Position numbers and translations under genes: made by a program. This document shows positions 54,657-64,000 of a DNA stretch of 64,000 bases, one piece after another (position 1 is the first letter of the stretch; each line of letters starts with the position of its first letter). The notes beneath the pieces are model-generated. The model had not been told where the DNA came from. It did no database searches and saw only the letters and a program-made list of their open reading frames with translations. Origin of the DNA: Anaeromyces robustus (Eukaryota > Neocallimastigomycota > Neocallimastigomycetes > Neocallimastigales > Neocallimastigaceae); NCBI GenBank assembly GCA_002104895.1, contig MCFG01000079.1, positions 77,501 to 141,500 of the forward strand. The letters run 5' to 3'.

Positions 54657-56246
54657 ATGTATAATAATGATGGATATAATAAAATAATAATTGAAAGAAA
54701 AAAGGGTATATTTAGTAAAATTTTTTCTCAACGAAAAAAGAGATTAAATGGAAGCAAAGATGTAGGAATTCAATATATGATACCCTATCCTCCAATCCTT
54801 TCATCGGCAAAGCAGGTATCTCAATCTTCTATTACAAGTAGTACTGGTAGTAATAATTCTCTTGGTCGTGTTTCACAAGTTGAAAATATTGATATCCTTA
54901 TTAGTCCTTCAACTGCTACTCTTAATACTGGAATTGTAGAATCTTCTCTTTATTTAAACTCGGATCCTATAACGGAAAAGAAAACAAATGCTAATGTTTT
55001 ATATCAAGGAAATACTTTCCAAGCTAGTACTAGTATAATTGATGGTAATATTAGCACTGCTACCATTTCTAATAATAATGATGAAAATAGTAGTGATAAT
55101 AATAATAATAATAGTAATAATAATAATGATAATAATGATAATAATAATAATAATGATAATAATGTTAACAATGAGAATAAGAACCTTCATAAATCAGAAT
55201 CACTTCCAACTTCATATTATTTATTATTTAATAACAATAATAAAAGTCATTCTAGTACTGAAAATTTTAAAAAATATTTAAAATCCTTAGCTCATTCTAG
55301 AAAACATAATAAAACATATATATCTGTTAGTACTGTTACTCCAACTCTTAAAAAAGATGTTAATAGTCTTCCAAATATTACTAATACTTCTAATTTTTCT
55401 TCTACCGCATCTATTACAACCCCTATTCAAATTTCTCAACCTCAATTAAGTCAAACAAGTCTTAATATTAGTGGTACTAGTCCATCTACAGTTTCAACTT
55501 CAGTAACTACTTCAGTAGTAACTACAAATAATAATGATAAAAATGAAACTATTTCTTTACCTGAATCTCATCGTCATCATCGTCATAGTGATCATAAAAT
55601 TGCCTTAGAAAGAATTATTTCAAAACTTAAAAAAGTTCAAACTCTTCATAGTACACATGATGAAAAATTAAAATTAAAAGAATCGAATGTAAATAAAGAA
55701 AATAATAAGAAAGAGAAAAAGGAACAAGATAAGAAAAAAGAAAATGATAAAGAAAAAGAAAAAAATAAAGATACTGAAAAAGAAAAAGAAAAAGAAAAAG
55801 AAAACCATTACTTATTAAAATTAAAAATATTAAAAGAAAAACATAATATTAAACATGAAAGTAAACATGAGAATAAAAATATAAATAAATATTTCAGTTC
55901 ACATAATAATGGAAAAGGAATGCCTTCTAAACATTCTACAAATAAAAAAGTTCAATCTAATTCTTCTTTAAATCATTGGAGATCTTTATCCAGTAAAAAA
56001 ACTACTCTTTCATCACATTCTCTTTCTTCTAATCATTCCTTCATAAATACTTCCTTTTCATCATCTAAAGGTCATGAAATGATACCTAGACATAAAAATA
56101 TTTCTGTTCATTCTAATTACAGTAAAATTGCTTCTATTGATTATAGTAATAATCACCTTAATGAAGATAAATTCTTTCATAAATCTTCTTCATTTAATCA
56201 TAATCATAAAAATTACATTAATAATAATATAAATAACAACAACAAC

Positions 56247-56278
<32 letters not shown>

Positions 56279-56309
56279 TAATAATAATAATATTAATAAT
56301 AATATTACT

Positions 56310-56393
<84 letters not shown>

Positions 56394-57090
56394 ATTAATA
56401 ATATTAATAATAATATTATTAATAGTAATATTAATAATAATAAAAATATAAAATCCAATTTAGCTAATTCTTCCAGTAATATACCAAATTCCGAAATGAG
56501 CTTTAATTCGGATGATACCTTAACTGGATCACAATATATGTCTCAAACTTTATCTCAAAATTATAAAACCATAAATAAAACAAGTTCCTCTGTCCAAATA
56601 TATGATAGTAACAGTACTATTCGTAATAATAAAAGTAATACTACTTCACAAGAAGAATTAAATGATTTAGAAAATACCCTTAATAATTTAAATATTAATG
56701 AAAATCGTCCAATAATTACTAAGCAAGATTCTATTTCTATAGCTGTTACTAGAACTAGTTCACAATCAAATATAAAATCAAATTCTCTTTCTACTTCAAG
56801 ATCACCATCACCTTTAGCAAGTAGTAATTCAAATCTACATGTTCCACCAGCAGTAAGTAATACTAGTAGTAAAAGATCATCAATAACTTATTTAATTCCA
56901 GAAAAAGTTTCAAAATCAAGTTCTATAACTATTAATAAACCTAAAAATAGTAATAATAATGCTCATGTCAATATATCAACATCATATGATTCAAATAAAT
57001 CACATGAATTAAGTCATAGTTCTGCTTCTACAACTAACACTACTAATACAACAATCAGTAATAATATATCTAATGTTAATAATAATAATA

Positions 57091-57143
<53 letters not shown>

Positions 57144-59641
57144 CATACAACTACTAATACAACTACAAATACAACTACTAGTAACTTAAAATTTAAAACA
57201 AATAATGGACTTTCTCGTAAATTATCTGTTGATAGTAAGACTTGTAGTGATGCTATGACTTCTACTAGTCGTTCTATTAGTATTTCTTTTGCTAAAAAGA
57301 AATCATATTTTAAACGTATTGGTGCTTATAGTTTAAAAAATTATATAACTATGGCTACTACAAAAGAAATCATTGAAGAAAATAGTGATGAAGAGGAGAA
57401 TAAATGGGAAGATAACTTTGTAAATGATGAACATGAAATTCAAACTCATACTACTTCTATTCCAAGAAAACCAAAATCATTATGTAATGAAAGTATATAC
57501 TCATATAGTTCATCGGTTAATCAATTACGTAATGATTTAAAATTAGAACAATATCGTACCAAAAAGAAGTATTTTTCTAATATATTATCAAAAGATCATG
57601 ATATTTTCTTAAGAGAAAAATTAAGAAAAAAAATTGAAGAGTTAAATAATAATCATAATAATAAAAATTCTTATTCAAATACTTCTTGCCGTAGAACTAG
57701 TTGTAGTTATCCAATTTATAGTATTAAAGAAACTGATTCTATATATATAAAAAGTGATGAACCAGGTAATGTTTCACTTCCATCATTACATGGTATGATT
57801 GAAGGTAAAGTTAATCAATATTACTTTATTAAAGAAATTGATTCAGGATCCTATGGAAGAGTATATACAGTTTATGATGAAAATATTAATCAATATTTCG
57901 CATGTAAAGTTATTTCTAAATCTAGATTAAAGAGAAACTTTAGATTTGCCCAAGTCGCTAGACGTAGAACTTTGAATCGTAATGGATCATCTTCATCATT
58001 TGAAGATGATCCATTAAATCAAATTAAAAAAGAAGTTGCAATATTCAAAAAGATGAGTAAACATCCAAATATTGCATTATTAGTTGAAGTTTTAGATGAT
58101 GCAAGAGAAGATAATATTTATATGGGTAAATATTATTAATATATATATATATATGAAAATAATAATAATAATAATAATTAAAAAATAATAATAAGAATTA
58201 ATAATAATTAATAATAATATATAATTTTTCTATTTACATTTTTTATATTTATAGTTTTCGAATTATGTGAAAAGGGAAAAATTATGGATATTAAAGTTAA
58301 TAAAAGGGTTGAACCATATACAGAAGAAAAAGCAAGAAAATATTTCAGAGATATTGTTTTAGGATTAGAATATTGTAAATATTAAATAAAAAAATGAAAA
58401 AATTTATAAATCTTATAAATATTTTAAATGATCAATAATAAATTATTAAATATTATAAATAATATTTAATATAATTAATTATAGGTCATTTTAAAAAAAT
58501 CATTCATCGTGATATTAAGCCAGGTAAATATATATATATATATATTTTATTTTTTAATTTTTTATTGTAAATTAAATATTGTAATATATTAAACTAAAAT
58601 TTTTTTTTACATACAATTTCGTAAATTAGATAATTTATTATTAACGGCTAATGATAAAGTTAAAATTAGTGACTTTGGAATATCATATATGTTCAATGAA
58701 AATCAAGAGGATGCTAATATATGGGATAAAAATGCCTCACCACTTTTCTGTCCTCCAGAAGCTTGTTCAAGTAAGATATCATAAATTATATATATAAATA
58801 ATAATAAATAATAATAAAATGAACTTTATTAATAATAATTAAAATAAATATCATTTTTATTTATTTATTAATTTATTTATTTATATTTATTCTTTTTATA
58901 ACTTGTTTATATTCAATAGCTGAAAAAAAGTCTATGAAAGGTAAAGCTGTTGATATTTGGTCTTTAGGTGTTACTCTTTATAGTTTAGTTCATGGTTATT
59001 GTCCATTTGAAGATAGTAATATTATTAATCTTTGTAAAAAAATAGAAGAAGATCCAGTAGTATTTTCACCAAATATATCTAATGAATTAAAAGATTTATT
59101 AATAAAAATGCTTCAAAAAGATCCAGAAAAAAGAATTACGCTTCCAGATATTAAAGTTCATAGTTGGGTTACAGAAAATAATACTAACCCAATGTTAAGT
59201 ACAGAAGAAAATTGTATTTATGAAGAAATTACTGAAGAAGAAATTGCAAATGCTGTTCAACCAGCATTTATGTTTGTTTCAAAGGTAATATTTTTTTTTT
59301 CTTTTTAATATTTAATAATTAATAAATTATTTTATTATAATAAATTTTATATATAATATAATTTTTTTTTTATACTATTTCATATATTAATATATATATG
59401 TAATTTTTTTTAAAAAAAAAAACATTATATTATATAGCTTTTAAATAAAATTAAAAAAGGATTAGCTCAAAAGAATGAACATCATGCTCCTAGTAGAAAT
59501 AGACACTTTTCAAGAAATTTCCAAATTAGTAATTTCAATCCTGGAGTTATAAATTTCAATACTCCTCATCCATTGAATACAGTTCATTATAATATTAAAG
59601 AACATGAGGATGAAATTATTGATAAAGACAGCATACATTAA
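54657..59641 (+). CDS. CaMKK/SAK1-type serine/threonine protein kinase with long Asn-rich N-terminus
   Basis: Six exons: 54657-58125, 58255-58374, 58485-58523, 58630-58770, 58920-59284 and 59438-59641 (TAA), 1445 aa. The kinase domain is at about 1053-1355: glycine loop EIDSGSYGRVY, ATP Lys1084 (FACKVISK), alpha-C Glu1126, HRDIKPDN with Asp1206, DFG Asp1224, then SPLFCPPEA. Features specific to CaMKK and yeast Sak1/Tos3/Elm1 kinases are a basic insert after the ATP lysine (SRLKRNFRFAQVARRR), VEVLDDAREDNIYMVFELCE, and the post-domain motif EENCIYEEITEEEIANAV. Such kinases phosphorylate the activation loop of SNF1/AMPK, the likely target here. The first 1050 residues are Ser/Asn-rich with Asn runs near 155-175, 520-590 and 805-830, a Lys/Glu-rich block near 340-390, and no recognised domain. 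The first glycine of the loop is Asp. Confidence 0.93.
56237..56450 (+). repeat. Coding AAC/AAT array (poly-Asn)
   Basis: About 70 nearly consecutive Asn codons, first AAC then mostly AAT, with a few ATT, ACT and GAT codons. It lies in the N-terminal extension of the kinase and is a likely length polymorphism. Confidence 0.9.
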
Positions 59642-60127
59642 AAAAAAAAAAATAAAAACACATAACCTCTTTATTCTTTCATTATTAATAAAATAATTTT
59701 TTTAATTAAAAAAATCATTATTATTATTAATGATTTTAATTTAAAAATGAAATCATAAAAATAATAAAATAAATATATATATATATATATATATAAATAA
59801 TGATAAAAATTTATCATTAATTTTTGTTACAATAAATATAAAAAAACAATATAAATAATGATGAAATATCATCATTATTTTATACATATATATAAAGAAT
59901 AGAAAAGAAAGGGAAATATATAAAAAAAATTAAGATAAATCTCAATTTGACCATACTTAATTTTTTTCTTTATATATATTAAAAATGGCATATATAAAAA
60001 CTGTAAAAATCCATTGAATTATATTTTATTATCATAAAATACAATATATTATCTATTATTATTAATATTAATAAAATTAATATTAAAACATAAATTATGT
60101 TTTAAATATTTATATAAATAATTTTTG

Positions 60128-60196
60128 ATTAATAGAATATACAATAAAAAAATATAATACATTATATATATATATTTTATTGTATATTCTATTAAT
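60128..60196. repeat. 22-bp inverted repeat (hairpin)
   Basis: 60128-60149 and 60175-60196 are exact reverse complements (ATTAATAGAATATACAATAA in the left arm) with a 25-base loop. Confidence 0.9.
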
Positions 60197-60209
60197 TAAT
60201 AAAGAATTC

Positions 60210-60241
<32 letters not shown>

Positions 60242-60750
60242 AATACAAAAAAAAAAAAAAAAATACACTATATATATATTAAATAGAAAATTACTAATAA
60301 TTAATAATTAATAATTAATAATTAATAATTAATAATAATTACTATCCAATATATATTCTTTTTTGTATTTATTTGATTAAATAATAAACATTATAATAGA
60401 ATAAATATACATATATATATATTTATTCTATTTTGTTATTAATAATATAATATTTATATCCATATTTATATATACTGGAATTGCTATTTAATAAATATAC
60501 CATTAATATAATATAACATAATATAATATAATATAATATATAATATAATATAACATATATAAATATATATAAAAAATGTAATTAATTAAAAAATATAAAA
60601 TAAAATTTTAAAAATAACTATAGAGATTTTCTTTTTCTTTTTCTTTTTATTATTTTATTAATTTATATCTCTTTTTTTTTTTTTTTTTCATTATATAAAT
60701 TTTTAAAACTTAATATAAATATATTATAACATTTATACATTAAATTATGA

Positions 60751-60811
60751 TCTGTACCCTATTCTACAATATTAAAATGATCTATTTTAATATTGTAGAA
60801 TAGGGTACAGA
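60751..60811. repeat. 28-bp perfect inverted repeat (hairpin)
   Basis: 60751-60778 and 60784-60811 are exact reverse complements around GATCT. The arms include TGTACCCTATTCTACAATAT, which is much less AT-rich than the surroundings. Confidence 0.95.
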
Positions 60812-60870
60812 GATTCTTGATTTTTTTTAAAAATTTTCTCATTTTGTTTCCAATCTTAATTTCGATCATA

Positions 60871-60981
60871 AGCTAGTTTTAAAAATATTGGGCCATTTAG
60901 ATCATCAAACTATTTTTAAAAATATTGGGTCACTTAGATCATCAAGCTAGTTTTAAAAATATTGGGTCACTTAGATCATCA
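60871..60981. repeat. 37-base tandem repeat, three copies
   Basis: Three adjacent 37-base units share TTTTAAAAATATTGGG and TTAGATCATCA. Units 1 and 2 differ at a few positions from unit 3. Confidence 0.95.
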
Positions 60982-62035
60982 TTTTTAGTTATATTCATAA
61001 TAATATTCTTATATCCCTTATATGATTAGACTTAATATGATAATACCTATTTTTTCTGAAGGTAAACGTTTCTTTTTCGACAAGTATAAACTTGAACATA
61101 CCAAAAACTTCAAAGTTGATAATCCCATAAGATAAATCAGTAGGGTTAATACTTCCAATAATTTCTTTCTAGAAGTGATACTATATATTATGTTCTTTTC
61201 TGACATTATCTACTTTTTATATACTACATTTCTTTAATTGATTTTTGAGTTACAGTAACTACATCGACATTTATACATAAATTAAATTAATATGTAATTT
61301 TTTTTTTCTTTTTTGATTTTATCAGAACTTTTATACAATACTTTCTTTATTATGAAGATGAGATTTATTTAGCTATTTTTCAAGTTTATTATAAATACTT
61401 TCTCTAAGATTTTTTAGAACTTTCTACTTCGAGTCCAAATCATAACTGTGGACTATAATATTTTATTTTAATAACTTTACATATTTTTTCTTATTATTTC
61501 CTCTTATATCATTAATTTTATATATTATTATTAATTTATATGTATTCATAATTTTTCTATGTAATCTCCTAAGAATTAAAAATTCAATAAAGTTAATATT
61601 TGACAGAAATAAAAAAAAAAATGATAAAGTAAGCCATGGAATTTTTTTATTTTTTCAAAATTATTAAAAAAAAAATCCTATAATATACATATTTTTCTAC
61701 AAAAAATAATAATAAAATATATATTAAAAGTAAAAAAAAAAAAAAAAAAAAAAAGAAATAAATATATTCAGATGCATTATATAAATAATTTTATTAAATA
61801 TAATTAATAGTTATATTTATCTATTATTTCTACTTTTTTTTATTTTATTTTTTATTTATATATATGTATATAATTTACAATATGTACAATAATTTATTTT
61901 CATTTTCTGATTTATATATATAATTTTTTCTTTTTTAATTTATATTTTTATTATTTATTCTTATAATTTTATTTTATTTTATTAATTTTTTTTTAAGATT
62001 TTTTTTTCTTTATTTTTTCCTTTTTATATTTCTGT

Positions 62036-62180
62036 TTTTATTAAAGATAAGATTTATTTATGTTCTTTTTTCTTTCTTTTTTTTTTATTAACTTTTATTA
62101 AAGATAAGATTTATTTATTTTCTTTTTTCTTTCTTTTTTTTTTATTAACTTTTATTAAAGATAAGATTTATTTATTTTCT
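62036..62180. repeat. 57-base tandem repeat, nearly three copies
   Basis: AAAGATAAGATTTATTTAT recurs at 62043, 62100 and 62157, each followed by a T-rich tract with C. Confidence 0.95.
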
Positions 62181-62271
62181 TTTTTCTTTTTTTTTTCTTT
62201 TTTTTTTTTCTTTTTTTTTCTTTTTTTCTTTTTTTTTTTTCTTTTTTTTTCTTTTTTTCTTTTTTTTTTTT
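62181..62271. repeat. Pyrimidine-only CTTTTTTT tract
   Basis: About 90 bases of T with C every 8-12 bases, ending just 3' of the guanylate-kinase-like gene. On the sense strand of that gene it is a purine tract. Confidence 0.9.
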
Positions 62272-62303
62272 TAACTTTTAAGGAAATTAACTTTTAAGGA
62301 AAT
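62272..62303 (-). repeat. 16-bp direct duplication spanning the stop codon
   Basis: TAACTTTTAAGGAAAT occurs twice in tandem. The sense-strand stop (62289-62287) lies at the boundary, so the last codons and stop of the gene are duplicated. Confidence 0.9.
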
Positions 62304-64000
62304 TAATTTCTTCTTCTAATAATTTCATTTCTTTTACTCTTTTATCAATTTCTTGAGCATCATATGCACTCCAATATAAACTTTCAATCCATTTTTTTAA
62401 TTTATGATAAGTACTATCAAAACTTTCATTTAAAATAATATAATTAAAAATATCTGAACTTAAATCCGTACCAATTCTAGAATTAGATAGCCATTCTTGT
62501 AATTCAGTAATAAAGAAATTTTCAGTACGATTATATTTAGATTTATCATAATTTGAAAGATTAATATCAATAGTAGTAAAAGGATCAAATTTGGATGGAC
62601 ATCTATCTTTTCTACTAGAACCTTTGGAATATAAAATACGTATAGGTTTAATTAAATGATTAAAATAATTTTCTGGACTATCTGGCATATTGGAATCATC
62701 ACTATTATTATTAAATATAAGAGATTCTGTCATTACACTTGAAAGTATATTATTAGAAGGATGACTACTACTACTACTACTTCTATTGTCACCACTACTA
62801 CCATTATGATTAGAAGAAGAAGATAAATTATAATAAATATAGCTATCTTCATCATGTCCACTACTATTACCATTACCACTACCACTACCGTTATTAATAT
62901 AACAAGAAGAAGTATCATTTGATATGGATAATTCATCAGTATAATTAAAATCTGAAGAAGAATAATTATTATAATTATTACTTTGACTATTACTATTATT
63001 ATTAGATGGTTCTTGGGTATAGTTACTAGAACTTAATGTATAAGAATTACTAGAATATTTATAATCTCCATCACCATAAGAAGAAGAAGGATCTACAGAA
63101 TCTGTAAAAGTTGTTGAGTAAGTATAATCTTTTGATGAAGCCAAAGATCCTGAATTTCCAGAAGAATTTGAATCATCTTGTGATGATGAATTATTAATAC
63201 CTGAATAGGATTTAGAATCATAATTACTTGTAAATATAGAAGAGGTATTATTACTTAAAATAGAATTTTCTTGTCGGGTAATAAATAAAATAACATAATT
63301 CATATTTGATGTTGTAATATTTTTTACACCCTAAAAATGAATATATATATAAAAAAAAAAAAAAGATGTTTTTAATAATAAATATAATAAAGAAAAAAAA
63401 ATTAGTTTATCAATAATTAATTTATAAATTATTTTAATAAAAAATATATTATTATTATTATTATTATTATCATCATCATTCTATGTTTATTTATTAATTA
63501 TCTATTCATTCATTTATTAATTAATTTTATAATTATCTATTTATTTTTTAATTTTTTATACCATATTAATATTATATTATATTTATATATTATATTATAT
63601 TATATTATATTTATATATTATATTATATTATATATTGTATTATACTATATTATACTATATATATTATATTATAATTTCTTTATTTTCTTTTTATATTTTT
63701 ATTTTTATTTTTTATCTTTTATTTTTATTTTTTTATTTTTTATTTATTACCTCAATATTTAAAGATATTAAACAAATTCTTCCAGATTGTTTTATTTCAT
63801 TAACAGAATCATAAGTTATACCAAAATATTTTCCAGAAGAACCTGTAATTTGAATAAATTTATTTTCTTGAATCATATCTTTCATAGTATTAACACCAAC
63901 ATAAAAATAATTTGAATCCATATCTTTACATAGTTCTTGATCTGTAGTATAAATGATAGGAGTACCACAAACATTGGGATTTTCCATTACTAATTTATTA
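62287..64000 (-). CDS. Guanylate-kinase-like protein with large Ser/Asn-rich insert, partial (N-terminus off the window)
   Basis: Two exons are seen: 64000-63751 (open to the edge) and 63330-62287 (TAA), joined in phase 0. The first reads CGTPIIYTTDQE, SNYFYVGVNTMKDMIQENKF and GKYFGITYDSVNEIKQSGRI, then SLNIEGVKNI and YVILFITRQ. This matches the guanylate-kinase order: TTRPPR strand, YFV helix, FLE, YGT, then the Walker-B-like strand and the LFI strand. About 185 residues of Ser/Asn/Gly-rich sequence follow. The lid and C-terminal helix resume as FFITELQEWLSNSR and FNYIILNESFDSTYHKLKKW. The Arg residues of the GMP-binding TTRPPR stretch are replaced by TTDQEL, so catalysis is doubtful. The P-loop would lie beyond the right edge. 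A MAGUK- or LRGUK-like scaffold is possible. The identification rests on pattern only. Confidence 0.72.
63331..63750. other. Intron of the guanylate-kinase-like gene
   Basis: A 420-base intron with GTAATA donor and TAG acceptor in minus-strand sense. It includes ATT, TATTA and T-rich microsatellite blocks and no other feature. Confidence 0.8.

Larger units (their letters stand above)
59642..62286. other. Intergenic with fold-backs and short repeats, no gene called
   Basis: The two flanking genes converge here. The region contains three hairpin-forming inverted repeats (60128-60196, about 60395-60431, 60751-60811), a 37-base tandem repeat (60871-60981), a less AT-rich block at 60985-61610, and pyrimidine repeats (62036-62271). 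The block at 61018-61206 has a 62-codon minus-strand frame without recognisable similarity. Confidence 0.55.

Noticed and set aside
61018-61206. 62-codon minus-strand frame
   Set aside because: No similarity or domain recognised and no splice-linked neighbours; recorded only as a compositional island.

Overview
The window is a very AT-rich eukaryotic nuclear segment. Every gene except one is broken by short introns (roughly 90-400 bases, GT donors), proteins carry long Asn/Ser runs, leaders before the ATG are A-rich, and spacers are full of TAA/TTA, AAAT and poly-A/T tracts. The code is standard: seven of the eight visible stops are TAA and the PARG gene uses TGA. This combination fits an anaerobic gut fungus (Neocallimastigomycota) or a relative. 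That is an inference from composition and gene style; no taxonomic marker longer than a diverged 112-base 18S rRNA fragment is present.

Layout: (1) 1-1406, minus strand: the 5' part of the actin-capping protein beta subunit, cut by the left edge. (2) 4194-7398, minus: a complete nine-exon poly(ADP-ribose) glycohydrolase (530 aa). (3) 8565-11479, minus: an endophilin-type BAR-SH3 protein whose first exon is unresolved. (4) 15440-26024, plus: a 30-exon, about 1807-residue coiled-coil protein with a centrosomin motif 1 (CM1) near its N-terminus, so a candidate gamma-tubulin-complex tether. (5) 28397-28945, plus: an intronless secreted ML-domain (NPC2-type) sterol/lipid-binding protein. (6) 33739-35872, plus: a type I surface protein with a double-psi beta-barrel, a Thr-rich stalk, a DTPVN repeat, one membrane helix and a basic tail. 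(7) 37139-37250: a stranded piece of the 5' end of 18S rRNA. (8) 38358-40792 and 41749-44675, minus: a tandem pair of CDC50/LEM3 P4-ATPase subunits with the same five-exon structure. (9) 44676-54656: a 10-kb gene desert with inverted repeats, fold-backs and degenerate tandem repeats. (10) 54657-59641, plus: a six-exon 1445-residue CaMKK-type kinase with a huge Asn-rich N-terminal extension. (11) 62287-64000, minus: the 3' part of a guanylate-kinase-like protein with a Ser/Asn-rich insert, cut by the right edge.

There is no operon-like logic. The loosely related functions are membrane and cytoskeleton (capping protein, BAR-SH3, CDC50 pair, CM1 protein). The most notable signals are the frequent AAG 3' splice sites (22 of 65 modelled introns, and all eight in PARG), the almost uniform phase-0 introns of the CM1 gene, a perfect 66-bp palindrome and several other long fold-backs, and the 18S fragment. 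Exon coordinates are read by eye. In the seven gene models complete from start to stop the frame closes exactly, which supports them; in the BAR-SH3 gene it also closes from the first identified exon to the stop.
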